From NCBI RefSeq assembly GCF_000622325.1, contig NZ_JASE01000005.1, positions 186,001-250,000 of the forward strand: 64,000 bases of DNA, given 5' to 3'. The position numbers were made by a program, and so were the translations under genes. Shown in pieces: positions 1 to 8,459 of this stretch (position 1 is its first letter; each line of letters opens with the position of its first letter). The stretch comes from Sulfitobacter geojensis (lineage in GTDB: Bacteria; Pseudomonadota; Alphaproteobacteria; Rhodobacterales; Rhodobacteraceae). The notes beneath the pieces were generated by a model. That model saw nothing but the letters and a program-made list of their open reading frames with translations, was not told the origin of the DNA and did not search any database.

Positions 1-1101
1 GTCCTGTTGGAATTCTTGCGCATCATTCGCCTGCATATCGACAACGGGGTACAAATCATCCGGCTGGATGCTGTGGCCTTCTTGTGGAAGGAAATCGGCA
101 CTTCTTCAATTCATCTGCCGCAAACCCATGCGGTGATCAAATTGATGCGGCTGCTGTGCGATTTTGCCACGGAGAAGGTGATCCTGCTGACGGAAACCAA
201 TGTGCCAAAGGCCGAAAACCTAAGCTATTTCGGGTTAGGCGACGAGGCCCACGCCATCTACAACTTTCCTTTACCCCCATTGATCCTGCACGCAATGATG
301 TCCGGGAACGCGCGGTACTTGCGCCAGTGGCAACGTGGCATGCCGCCCGCACCAATGGGATGCGCCTATCTTAATTTCACGGCAAGCCACGATGGCATCG
401 GTATGCGCCCCGCCGAGGGAATATTGCCGGACGACGAGAAACAGGCGGTGATTGACACGGTACGCGACATTGGCGGGTTGGTATCGATGCGCACAATGCC
501 TGACGGCAGCGAAAGCCCATACGAGCTGAACACAACCTTTTATGATGCGATGTCGCGTACCTTTGCGGGGCCGGATACGCACCAACACGCACGGTTTATC
601 TGTTCGCAAACCATCGTGATGTCGCTTGAGGGTATTCCCGCGTTTTACATCCACGCGATGCTGGCAACGGCCAATGATCACGACGGCGTCGTGCATCGCG
701 GCATGAACCGTGCCATCAACCGGCATCGCTGGGATTATCCCAGCCTGCGGGCCTTGTTAGCCGATCCAACTACACCCAATGCGCGCGTGCTCGCGGATCT
801 TTCCGCGCGTCTGAGAATCCGGCAAAAACAGGCGGCATTTCACCCCAATGCCACGCAGTTCACCGTCAACATGGGGGATGAACGCGTGTTCGGGATCTGG
901 CGCCAAAGTCTAGATCGCCATCAGTCCATTTTCGCACTCCACAACGTCAGTGACGCCGATGTGTCCGTTCCCGCAGCCGCGCTCAACTTGATCGAAGATC
1001 AAGAATGGGTGGATTTGCTAAGCGGTGCCCCGATTGACGCAACCGCCGACGAACTGACGGTCGCCCCCTATCAATGCATGTGGATTTCGAACAGGACCTA
1101 A
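1..1101 (+). CDS. GH13_18 sucrose/glucosylglycerate phosphorylase-like enzyme, 5' truncated by window
   Basis: This is the C-terminal part of a glycoside hydrolase family 13 subfamily 18 enzyme; the reading frame is open to the window edge, so the true start lies outside. The visible catalytic landmarks are the nucleophile segment IIRLDAVAFLWKE, the acid/base segment ILLTETNVP and the transition-state Asp in TASHDGIGMRP. Family members phosphorolyse sucrose, glucosylglycerol or glucosylglycerate to glucose-1-phosphate. The neighbours are a GT81 glucosylphosphoglycerate synthase and an MPGP-type phosphatase, converging on it with a 3-bp gap. That context favours glucosylglycerate phosphorylase over sucrose phosphorylase, but the acceptor specificity is inferred. 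Confidence 0.8.
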   Translation, partial: VLLEFLRIIRLHIDNGVQIIRLDAVAFLWKEIGTSSIHLPQTHAVIKLMRLLCDFATEKVILLTETNVPKAENLSYFGLGDEAHAIYNFPLPPLILHAMMSGNARYLRQWQRGMPPAPMGCAYLNFTASHDGIGMRPAEGILPDDEKQAVIDTVRDIGGLVSMRTMPDGSESPYELNTTFYDAMSRTFAGPDTHQHARFICSQTIVMSLEGIPAFYIHAMLATANDHDGVVHRGMNRAINRHRWDYPSLRALLADPTTPNARVLADLSARLRIRQKQAAFHPNATQFTVNMGDERVFGIWRQSLDRHQSIFALHNVSDADVSVPAAALNLIEDQEWVDLLSGAPIDATADELTVAPYQCMWISNRT

Positions 1102-1104
1102 GCG

Positions 1105-2325
1105 CTAGACATACTCGGCTTCGTCCGCAGCTGCGGCGGCGTGCAGTTCTTCAAGAAAATCCGGCTCTGCCGAATGGACGCGGTTCCATGTGGTGATGAA
1201 AGGGGTCTCATGCGGGTTATCCAGAAAGAACTGCCCGGCGCGCATGATGTTTTCTGCAAACAGTTCGATGGCGCGTTCTTCCTTGTGACGGTCGATGCTG
1301 AGGCCGTTCATCTTGGCATCGTTGTAATATGCTTCCATCACATCAAGCGCGCAGCGATAGTAGGTCGCTTTGAGCGTCCGGAAAACATTCGGTGTAAAGA
1401 CAGTGCCATCCGCGGCAAGCTTGCGAAAGATCGCCTTGCAAATGTCGGTCGACATACGGCTAAGGCCGGCATTTGCGTCATCCTCACTTAGCACTTGATG
1501 CTTGTGGTCGTATTGGTCCGCGATTTCGACCTGACAGACCGCTTGCGGTGCCAGATTGCGCCAAGCCTCGGACAGGATTCCAATTTCAAGACCCCAATCC
1601 GAAGGGATCCGCAAATCAGGCAACATTGTTGTGCGCATCGCGAATTCGCCGGACAGAGGGTAGCGGAAGCTACGCAAATAATCGATGTAATCGCGGTCGC
1701 CCATCACCTTCTTCAGCGCAATCAGCAACGGGCTGACAAGCAGGCGCGACACGCGACCGTTCAAGCGGTCCTGCCCAACGCGCGCGTAATACCCTTTGGC
1801 CAATTGATAAGGAAAATTCACGTTCGCAACAGGATAAACCAACCGCGCCAACATCTCGTTCGTATAGGTCAGGATATCGCAATCATGTATCGCCATGACC
1901 GCGCTGTCCTGACAACTGATGAGATAGCCGATCGATGTCCAGACGTTCTTGCCCTTGCCAGGTTCCGACGGTGCCAACCCCATCGCGACAAGCTTTTCAC
2001 CAAGCGCCAGCATCCTTGGACTGTCGTTCCAGATCACAATATGGTTCTGGTTCAACCCTTTGAAGAATTCTTTGGCGTGGCGATACTGCGCCTCGTCAGC
2101 GCGATCCAAACCGATGATAATGCGGTGGAGATAGGGGACCTTGGACAGCTCGTCCAATATCCGCGGCATCGCGTCCGTCTCCAGTTCCGAATACAAACAC
2201 GGCAAAACCAGCGACATTTTGCGCGTCTGGGCAAAGCTTTCGAGGTCGGACGTCATTTCCGCAACCGAGCGCGTGCGCAGGTTATGAAGCGTTGTGATAT
2301 TTCCGTTTTGATGAAAATCAGCCAT
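1105..2325 (-). CDS. Glucosyl-3-phosphoglycerate synthase-like glycosyltransferase (GT81 type)
   Basis: This 406-residue GT-A type glycosyltransferase probably makes glucosyl-3-phosphoglycerate (or the mannosyl analogue) from a sugar nucleotide and 3-phosphoglycerate. The sugar-nucleotide segment GKGKNVWTSIGYL is followed by the metal-binding HDCDILTYT, and PLSGEFAMRTTML and SDWGLEIGIL are typical of the GT81/GT78-like acceptor region. The HAD phosphatase just upstream on the same strand (16-bp gap) would dephosphorylate the product, as in known gpgS-gpgP pairs. The sugar donor cannot be read from sequence. The product is a compatible solute in other bacteria. Confidence 0.8.
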   Translation of the reverse strand: MADFHQNGNITTLHNLRTRSVAEMTSDLESFAQTRKMSLVLPCLYSELETDAMPRILDELSKVPYLHRIIIGLDRADEAQYRHAKEFFKGLNQNHIVIWNDSPRMLALGEKLVAMGLAPSEPGKGKNVWTSIGYLISCQDSAVMAIHDCDILTYTNEMLARLVYPVANVNFPYQLAKGYYARVGQDRLNGRVSRLLVSPLLIALKKVMGDRDYIDYLRSFRYPLSGEFAMRTTMLPDLRIPSDWGLEIGILSEAWRNLAPQAVCQVEIADQYDHKHQVLSEDDANAGLSRMSTDICKAIFRKLAADGTVFTPNVFRTLKATYYRCALDVMEAYYNDAKMNGLSIDRHKEERAIELFAENIMRAGQFFLDNPHETPFITTWNRVHSAEPDFLEELHAAAAADEAEYV

Positions 2326-2341
2326 CGGGACTCGTCCTTTT

Positions 2342-3124
2342 CTACAGTTTCAGGCGGGCGAGATGGCCCATGATCGCCGCATTCCACCCCTGCGGTCCAG
2401 CAAGTCGGGTGCGCATGATCCGCCCCGTCTTTTCGCCTTCAAGCAAGGGTAGGTCTGCGCCGTGGGGATTTGCAACGATGACACCGAAATCCGCGCTCTC
2501 CAGCATTTCGGCATCATTGGGCGCATCACCAAGGGCAATGGTGTGACGGGGGCGGAGTTCATCAATGATCTGCGCCATCTGATCGGCTTTTGTGCCACCA
2601 AACGAAAGCGTCAAAAACCGCCCCCCCTCGCGAGCGACAACACCTTGTTTTGTAAGATCTTCAAGAAACTGGGCTTTTTCTTGGGATGTGCCCGACCACG
2701 TTCCGGGCTCCGAATATCCGCGCTGCTTGGCAAGGGCCGCTGCCGAAGCCGTCAGACCCGTCAGCCGGACGACTTGCGCCGTATCCATATCGCCAAAACC
2801 ACAGAAGCCCCGCCTAAGGTTTGCCGGAATATTACCCAGAACGGCGCGCAATTGGGCATAAGTGAAACCGTCCGCAACGGCCTGTGCATGTGGCGCAAGC
2901 AGTCCTGCGCCATTCTCAACGATCGCAGGCCAGTGTTGCAGTCCCATTTCTTGACGCAATTCACTGATTTCGAGCGCCGTTTTGCTGCTGGCCAACACGA
3001 CCCCCGCACCAATATGCGCCAGTCTTTCAAGGGCCGGCAGCGCTGCATCCCAGCGATAGTCACCGTGCGACAGCAGCGTCCCGTCAAGATCAGTGAATAC
3101 AAGTAGCGGCATATCGGATGTCAT
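2342..3124 (-). CDS. HAD-family mannosyl/glucosyl-3-phosphoglycerate phosphatase-like (MPGP)
   Basis: A 260-residue HAD hydrolase. Motif I is VFTDLDGTLL, with the nucleophile Asp near residue 11. ASSKTALEI carries the motif II Ser/Thr region, and the C-terminal ALGDAPNDAEML is motif IV. The cap type and ALGDAPND match the MPGP/Cof-like subgroup that removes the phosphate from mannosyl- or glucosyl-3-phosphoglycerate. It lies 16 bp upstream of the GT81 synthase and probably shares its transcript. The frame extends to 3226, but the ATG at 3122-3124 starts right before the HAD motif; MPLLVF at 3112 is the alternative start. Confidence 0.8.
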   Translation of the reverse strand: MTSDMPLLVFTDLDGTLLSHGDYRWDAALPALERLAHIGAGVVLASSKTALEISELRQEMGLQHWPAIVENGAGLLAPHAQAVADGFTYAQLRAVLGNIPANLRRGFCGFGDMDTAQVVRLTGLTASAAALAKQRGYSEPGTWSGTSQEKAQFLEDLTKQGVVAREGGRFLTLSFGGTKADQMAQIIDELRPRHTIALGDAPNDAEMLESADFGVIVANPHGADLPLLEGEKTGRIMRTRLAGPQGWNAAIMGHLARLKL

Positions 3125-3292
3125 AGATCCAAGCCTGCAAAAATTGACCTCGGGTGGCAAGTCGCGTCCTTGCAGGTATCCGTTACAATGGGTCAGCGCC
3201 TGTGGCCGCGTATGGTTCACGGCCAAACGGCGCGCCGGAGGTGTCCGTTACGCGGACCTATGCAAAATATGCCATTCGCCCGCGCGACACAT

Positions 3293-4045
3293 TCAGTAAG
3301 TCGCGCGGCCGCCGGAAAGATCGAACACCGCGCCCGTAGAATATGAACATTCTTGCGAACACATCCAGCCGACCATCGCTGAAATCTCTTCAACTGTTCC
3401 CATGCGCCCCATCGGAATCTTGGCCAGCATATAACCGATTTGTTCTTCGGTGACGTCATCCAGCATTTCGGTTTTGATCACAGCGGGACAGATCGCATTC
3501 ACGCGGATGTTGCTTGTCGCCAGCTCCTTGCCCAAGCTCTTGGTCAACCCGATCACGCCCGCCTTGGACACCGAATAGGCCGAGGCATTGGGATTGCCCT
3601 CTTTGCCTGCCATGGACGAGATGTTCACGATCCGCCCGTAATCGCTTGTTTGCATGTAGGGCACGATGGCGCGGCAGGTGTGAAAGATGCCGTTCAAATT
3701 CACGTTCATCACGGCGTTCCACGTGTCGAGGGGGTAGTCGACCACGGCTGTGTTAACCCCCGCAATTCCTGCCGCGTTTACCAGAATTTCAATACCGCCA
3801 AGGGCCTCGGACACGCTTTTGGCTGCTGCTTCGACGGTGGCGTAATCTGATACATCAACCTTGTTGACGACCACATCACCCAATCGATCAAGCGCGGTTT
3901 TGGCGCGCGCCAGCGCCGTTTCGTTGACGTCCCACAGGGCGACAGAAGCCCCGCTTTGCAAAAACCGTTTGGCAAAGGCAAAACCCATGCCGCGCGCGCC
4001 ACCCGTGATCACGGCCCGACGGCCCTTGAGGTCCAGAGTATTCAT
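3293..4045 (-). CDS. SDR-family NAD(P)-dependent dehydrogenase
   Basis: This 250-residue classical short-chain dehydrogenase has the cofactor motif TGGARGMG (residues 14-21), NAAG (90-93), the Ser in NISSMAG and the catalytic YSVSK (Tyr157, Lys161). It is the last gene of the leftward kinase-enolase-FAH-SDR operon. Family members beside an FAH-type hydrolase include 2-keto-3-deoxy-L-fuconate 4-dehydrogenase, which oxidises a 2-keto-3-deoxy sugar acid to the 2,4-diketo acid. That role is inferred from context. A GTG at 4052-4054 is possible, but the ATG at 4043-4045 is preferred. Confidence 0.85.
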   Translation of the reverse strand: MNTLDLKGRRAVITGGARGMGFAFAKRFLQSGASVALWDVNETALARAKTALDRLGDVVVNKVDVSDYATVEAAAKSVSEALGGIEILVNAAGIAGVNTAVVDYPLDTWNAVMNVNLNGIFHTCRAIVPYMQTSDYGRIVNISSMAGKEGNPNASAYSVSKAGVIGLTKSLGKELATSNIRVNAICPAVIKTEMLDDVTEEQIGYMLAKIPMGRMGTVEEISAMVGWMCSQECSYSTGAVFDLSGGRATY

Positions 4046-4076
4046 ATTGGTCACTTTCGTCGTGTCACGTATGTCC

Positions 4077-4925
4077 CTAAAGGGCGGTAACAGTTTGCTT
4101 TTGTGTGCCTAGCCCGTCGATACCAAGGGACACTTCATCGCCCTCGTTCAGCCAGACAGGCGGTTTCATACCGGCGCCCACACCCGGAGGAGTGCCGGTG
4201 CAGATCAAATCGCCCGCCTCCAGACGGGTGAATTCGGACATATAGCTCACGATGGTTTCAACATCGAAGATCATGGTCGCGGTATTGCCGGTTTGCATGC
4301 GCTTGCCATTCACCTCCAGCCACATGCCAAGGCTTTGCACGTTTTCAATTTCGTCCTGCGTCGCCATGAATGGCCCTGTCGGACAGAAGTTAGGAAAACT
4401 CTTTCCCTTGACCCACTGGCCTGCCCGCTCCATCTGCCAGGCGCGTTCGGACAGATCGTTCACCAAAACAAAACCGGCGACATGATCCATCGCATTCTCT
4501 TTGGAAATGTTCAGCGCAGGTTTGCCGATCACGATACCCAACTCGACCTCCCAGTCGAGCTTTGTCATCTGCGCGGATTTCAAGATATTATCGTTCGGTC
4601 CGCAGTAGGTCACCGTGGATTTGTTGAACAGAATAGGTTCATCAGGCACGGGCAGCCCCGCTTCTTTCGCGTGATCTGTATAATTCAGACCGACGCACCA
4701 GATGTTAAAGGGCTGCGCCACGGGCGGTGCCAAGCGCTTGCCTGCGATATCCGCAACGGGCAAGGTTTTGGGGTCGGTGTTAGACAGTTGCTCCAACAGC
4801 TCTGGGGACATAGTTCGCGGACCGAAATCTGTAACGATCGACGACGCGTCGCGTGCCACGCCATCATCGTCAATGATGCACGGGGTTTTCGTACCGTGCC
4901 GGTCGCCGTAACGCGATAGTTTCAT
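4077..4925 (-). CDS. Fumarylacetoacetate hydrolase family protein, diketo-acid hydrolase-like
   Basis: A 282-residue FAH-fold hydrolase. The conserved core GLNYTDHAKE is followed by the metal ligands in KLDWEVELGIVIGK and by NDLSERAWQ, with CTGTPPGVG near the C-terminus. Length and motifs resemble 2,4-diketo-3-deoxy-L-fuconate hydrolase and ureidoglycolate-lyase-annotated proteins, which cleave a 2,4-diketo acid to pyruvate plus a hydroxy acid. Its ATG overlaps the enolase-paralogue stop (ATGA), with AAGGGACC as ribosome binding site, so translation is probably coupled. Paired with the downstream SDR it would end a sugar-acid pathway. The substrate is inferred, not shown. Confidence 0.85.
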   Translation of the reverse strand: MKLSRYGDRHGTKTPCIIDDDGVARDASSIVTDFGPRTMSPELLEQLSNTDPKTLPVADIAGKRLAPPVAQPFNIWCVGLNYTDHAKEAGLPVPDEPILFNKSTVTYCGPNDNILKSAQMTKLDWEVELGIVIGKPALNISKENAMDHVAGFVLVNDLSERAWQMERAGQWVKGKSFPNFCPTGPFMATQDEIENVQSLGMWLEVNGKRMQTGNTATMIFDVETIVSYMSEFTRLEAGDLICTGTPPGVGAGMKPPVWLNEGDEVSLGIDGLGTQKQTVTAL

Positions 4926-6238
4926 GTTTTTGGTCCCTTTTTATTCTCTTTGCCCCACCATGTGTTTGCCAATGGCGCGCCGCCAACAAAGGCTGCTGCG
5001 CCCAAAACGTCCTGAATGCGCAGGCATTCGTTCCACTTCACCATCCGCTCGGATCGGGTAAACGAGCCAACCTTTAACTGGCCTCCGCCCAATCCTGTCG
5101 CCAGATGGCTGATTGAGACATCTTCGGTTTCGCCGGACCGCGCAGATACAATCGCCCGCCATCCGGCGCTTTGCGCTTTTCGGAACGCCTCTATGCTTTC
5201 GCTGACAGTGCCGGCTTGGTTGACCTTGATCAGCACTGCGTTGCATGCGCCGTCTTTCTGCGCCTGATCAACAAGGGTCGCGTTGGTCACAAGATAATCA
5301 TCGCCGATGATCTGCACCCTGTCCCCGAAACGGCGGGTGAATTCGCAAGTCCCCTCTTTATCGGTTTCGGCAAGCGGGTCTTCGATGGATGCAATCGGAT
5401 AGGCGTCAAGCCAGCCCCCCAGCATGTCGATCATGGCGTTGCTATCCATATCACGGTCTTCAAGTGCCAGCCGGTAACGGCCGTCATTGCAGAATTCGGA
5501 AGCCGCAATATCAAGTGATATGACAACCCGATCACCGGGCTTTTCACCCGCTTTTTCGATCGCACCGATCAGGGTTTCCAAAGCTTCCTCGTTGCTGTCG
5601 AACATCGGCCACCAGCCGCCTTCGTCCGCGACGCCTGCCAGTTTTCCTTTGGACTGCATAATGTCGCCAGCGGCGAAATAGACCTCGTTGGTGATCTCCA
5701 TCACCTCGTCAAAGCTGTTGGCACCGGGGACCATGATCATAAAATCCTGAATATCGACGCGGCGTCCAGCATGGGCCCCGCCGCCAAAGATCTGGATTTC
5801 GGGCAAGGGCAGAGAGGGCGTAAACCCGTTTTGCTCCGCCACATGTTGCCACAGGGCGCAACCCGCATCCGCCGCCGCCGCATGAAGAACCGCAAGGGAG
5901 GTCGCAACCGTGGCGTTGCCACCAAGCGTCTTTTTCAGCGGGGATGGATCAAGCGCAAGAATTGCACCGTCAGCGCCTGACTGGTCTTGCACATTACGCC
6001 CCCTTAGTGCGGCAGCGATGGGCCCGTTAACGTTCTTCAGCGCCTGCACGACGTTCTTGCCTTGCAAGGCCGCGCCGCCATCTCGCAGATCAATCGCCTC
6101 GCGTGTGCCGCGCGATGCCCCTGCTGGCGCAATGGCGCGCCCGACGACGCCATTTTCCAAAATAACATCAACTTCGACGGTTGGATGCCCGCGCGAGTCC
6201 CAGACCCGCCGCGCGAATACGTCTTTGATATGCGACAT
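4922..6238 (-). CDS. Divergent enolase paralogue with His373->Ala and Glu168->Asp substitutions
   Basis: This 438-residue protein aligns end to end with enolase. Using yeast numbering, the retained residues are Ser39 (here 42), His159 (156), Glu211 (206 in ADEGGWWP), Asp246 (243), Glu295 (286 in SIEDP), Asp320 (in GDDYLVTN), Lys345 (338 in LIKVNQAG), Arg374 (367) and Lys396 (389 in QLKVGS). Two catalytic positions differ: Glu168 is Asp165 in VDIQDFMI, and His373 is Ala366 in SARSGETED. Both codons were read directly from the DNA. The gene sits between a kinase and an FAH hydrolase in a catabolic operon, so it is probably not the glycolytic enzyme. Its reaction is unknown. Confidence 0.85.
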   Translation of the reverse strand: MSHIKDVFARRVWDSRGHPTVEVDVILENGVVGRAIAPAGASRGTREAIDLRDGGAALQGKNVVQALKNVNGPIAAALRGRNVQDQSGADGAILALDPSPLKKTLGGNATVATSLAVLHAAAADAGCALWQHVAEQNGFTPSLPLPEIQIFGGGAHAGRRVDIQDFMIMVPGANSFDEVMEITNEVYFAAGDIMQSKGKLAGVADEGGWWPMFDSNEEALETLIGAIEKAGEKPGDRVVISLDIAASEFCNDGRYRLALEDRDMDSNAMIDMLGGWLDAYPIASIEDPLAETDKEGTCEFTRRFGDRVQIIGDDYLVTNATLVDQAQKDGACNAVLIKVNQAGTVSESIEAFRKAQSAGWRAIVSARSGETEDVSISHLATGLGGGQLKVGSFTRSERMVKWNECLRIQDVLGAAAFVGGAPLANTWWGKENKKGPKT

Positions 6239-6240
6239 GT

Positions 6241-7248
6241 TTATGCTTCCTTTAAACCTGTTATCAGGCGCTCAATCCCTTTTGACAGGGTCGAAGACGG
6301 CTCTTTGATCAGGGAAATCGCCAAGGCACGCACCTGCGCGCGCTCGGCCTCATCCAGATATTCCACCGGTGATTTTCCGTCGACGCGCCCCAACATCAAC
6401 GCTGGCAGAAGACGGGCAATGCGACCCTCCAACACGTCTGTCGGCTCCCAAGTGACGTGCGCGGCATAGGCAGACCAGAACGCGCCGACCTCGGCCAATA
6501 ATTCGCTGCGCCGTTCGGGGATGTGCACGGATTTAAGCACCAGATGGTTCAGGCAAAATGCCGGATCGAAACTGGCATCCCCCATCGTTGCACATTCGGC
6601 ATCCAGAATGATCGCGCCACCGTCGCGAAACAGGATGTTCTTGGGGCTAACGTCGCCATGCACCAAAACCGCGGAACTGTCATAAAGCATCCCCGCCAAT
6701 GCATTCAGTTGCCCAGCAACATCCGGATGGGACCGTGCCGTGAACGTAAGATAGGGTTCAATGCGAAGCGCGCGGAAATCGTCACGGTTTTGAAACGGGG
6801 TGCGATCAAATCCCCCTGCGCTTGACGCTGCATGAATGCGCCCGATCATATCACCAACGACCGCGGCCTCCCCTTTCGGGGCGGCACCCGCCAGCAATCG
6901 GGCCTTCCAAAGGTAAACGTCATTGCCGGTCACATATTCCATTGCGAAACCGTGCGCCTGTTCCGACCTGCCAAAAAGCTGCACAGCACTTTGCGGCACG
7001 ATGTCTGCGGCAACCTGCAACCACGCGTATTCGGCCGCGTTGCGGTGGACCGGTGCCCGCCAATCTGCCGCGACCTTGAGCTTGGGCAAAGCGAACTTGA
7101 CGCAATACTGCGTATCACCCACCACGACCGTGGCAATATCGGACGCAACGCCCCCCGTCAGCGGCACAATTGACGCTATTTCGTCGCTGCGACCCAGGTT
7201 CAAATCCACAATCAGGTCTTTGCATTTTTGTTCAAGTGTCTGGGTCAT
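6241..7248 (-). CDS. APH/choline-kinase-fold small-molecule phosphotransferase
   Basis: A 335-residue kinase of the aminoglycoside-phosphotransferase/choline-kinase fold. The catalytic loop is VHGDVSPKNILF (His197-Gly-Asp199, Asn204) and the metal-binding segment is ILDAECA (Asp216). The N-terminal lobe carries YCVKFA with the ATP-binding Lys. No resistance-gene context is present. It is the first gene of the operon, 2 bp before the enolase paralogue, so it probably phosphorylates a catabolic substrate that the enolase paralogue then uses. Families of this fold phosphorylate choline, homoserine, methylthioribose or hydroxylysine; the substrate here cannot be read from sequence. Confidence 0.8.
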   Translation of the reverse strand: MTQTLEQKCKDLIVDLNLGRSDEIASIVPLTGGVASDIATVVVGDTQYCVKFALPKLKVAADWRAPVHRNAAEYAWLQVAADIVPQSAVQLFGRSEQAHGFAMEYVTGNDVYLWKARLLAGAAPKGEAAVVGDMIGRIHAASSAGGFDRTPFQNRDDFRALRIEPYLTFTARSHPDVAGQLNALAGMLYDSSAVLVHGDVSPKNILFRDGGAIILDAECATMGDASFDPAFCLNHLVLKSVHIPERRSELLAEVGAFWSAYAAHVTWEPTDVLEGRIARLLPALMLGRVDGKSPVEYLDEAERAQVRALAISLIKEPSSTLSKGIERLITGLKEA

Positions 7249-7267
7249 TCGCCACTAATCCACCTTA

Positions 7268-7283
7268 ATGTTCACGTGAACAT
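7268..7283. promoter_or_regulatory. Perfect 16-bp palindrome, probable LacI-family operator
   Basis: ATGTTCACGTGAACAT is a perfect inverted repeat centred in the 114-bp gap between the divergent kinase operon and the LacI-type regulator. LacI-family operators are typically such even palindromes with a central CG. Its position 20 bp upstream of the kinase start fits repression of the kinase operon and possible autoregulation. Confidence 0.7.
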
Positions 7284-7362
7284 ATATTGTAATGCCGCTT
7301 TTTATGTCAAGACACATCACAATCTAAATGCTACTAAACCGGAATTCTGAAAGGTTTCCCCA

Positions 7363-8340
7363 GTGGCCCGCGTTACGATCAAATCAATTGCAAAAGACCT
7401 TGGCATTTCGCACATGACGGTGTCCCGCGCGCTGTCAAATAATCCTAATGTTCTGAAAGAAACGCGCGATGCCGTTCAAAACCGTGCGCGTGAGCTTGGC
7501 TATGTCAAAAACGCGGCAGCCATGGCGATGCGGGGGGATGGAGCGAAAATTGTCGGCTTGGTTTTGCCCAATATTGTAAACGAATTCTATGCGCGTTTTG
7601 CCAATGCCATGGCGCTCGCCTGTGATGCGCAATCCTTGCAACTGGTCATTCATCTGACCAACGATAATATGGAAACCGAAGAACAGGCATTGGAACGGCT
7701 GCGCGAAATTCAGGCGTCTTGCGTTGTAATGGTTCCTGCACCGGGTCAGGCTAATTCGAAAGCGGATCACCAAGGATCTATGCGGATTATCGAATTGATC
7801 CGCCGGCGGGATAGCCCAACGCCGAACCCCGCAATTCTGGTCGAGGATTCCCCAGCCATTGGCGCAGCGGTTGCACATCTGGCACAGGCAGGGCACAGCC
7901 GAATTGCCTATATTGGTGCGGACAAATCCCTGTCCAGCGGCCGCGGCCGGCTTGCTGCATTTCTGGGCGGCATTCAGGAGGCAGGGCTGGAAGCCCCGGG
8001 CACGTTGATACGAACCGGCACTCCTTCGTTCGAAATGGGGCGCAAAAATGCGTCCGATATTCTGGCGTCGGGATCGGCAACCGCACTGGTGTGTGGCGGG
8101 TTCGAAATATCGAACGGTGCCCTGAGTGCATTCATGGATCATACCGGTAGCGATGGTTCAAAACCGGCTTTTGTGGGTTACGGCGACCCGTCGTTTTACA
8201 AGTGGGTGAACGGTGGCGTAACAACAATCAGGGTGCCCGTTGTCCATCTGGTAGAATGCGCCCTTACATTGATATCCGCACCCACGCCCCTTGAACCCAT
8301 TCTGGCACAATCGTTTCCCGCAGAACTGGTTCTGCGTTAG
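7363..8340 (+). CDS. LacI-family transcriptional regulator
   Basis: A 325-residue LacI/GalR repressor. The N-terminal helix-turn-helix reads VTIKSIAKDLGISHMTVSRA, followed by the hinge region. The periplasmic-binding-like effector domain includes KIVGLVLPNI, AILVEDSPAIG and RIAYIGADKS. The start is GTG at 7363, where homologous regulators begin. It is divergent from the kinase-enolase-FAH-SDR operon with the 16-bp palindrome between, and convergent with the TRAP genes. A sugar or sugar-acid effector is the usual case for the family and is inferred here. Confidence 0.9.
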   Translation: MARVTIKSIAKDLGISHMTVSRALSNNPNVLKETRDAVQNRARELGYVKNAAAMAMRGDGAKIVGLVLPNIVNEFYARFANAMALACDAQSLQLVIHLTNDNMETEEQALERLREIQASCVVMVPAPGQANSKADHQGSMRIIELIRRRDSPTPNPAILVEDSPAIGAAVAHLAQAGHSRIAYIGADKSLSSGRGRLAAFLGGIQEAGLEAPGTLIRTGTPSFEMGRKNASDILASGSATALVCGGFEISNGALSAFMDHTGSDGSKPAFVGYGDPSFYKWVNGGVTTIRVPVVHLVECALTLISAPTPLEPILAQSFPAELVLR

Positions 8341-8459
8341 GCGAGGCGCGCAAAGAAACGGCAGCAATTTGGCCTCGCATACAAAAGCGACCAGAACCGA
8401 ATGTATACTTCGGATCATTGGCCGCTTTTGATCGACAGCGTGCGGGGATCACCGCACCC

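Noticed and set aside
1495-2373. 292-codon plus-strand frame
   Set aside because: It is antisense to the GT81 gene, whose motifs are clear.
4922-6238. Annotation as the glycolytic enolase
   Set aside because: Two catalytic residues differ and the context is a catabolic operon; glycolytic eno genes do not usually sit with an FAH hydrolase.
8440-8457. GTGCGG/CCGCAC hairpin between the LacI and dctM ends
   Set aside because: The 6-bp stem has no following T-run on either strand; a terminator cannot be claimed.
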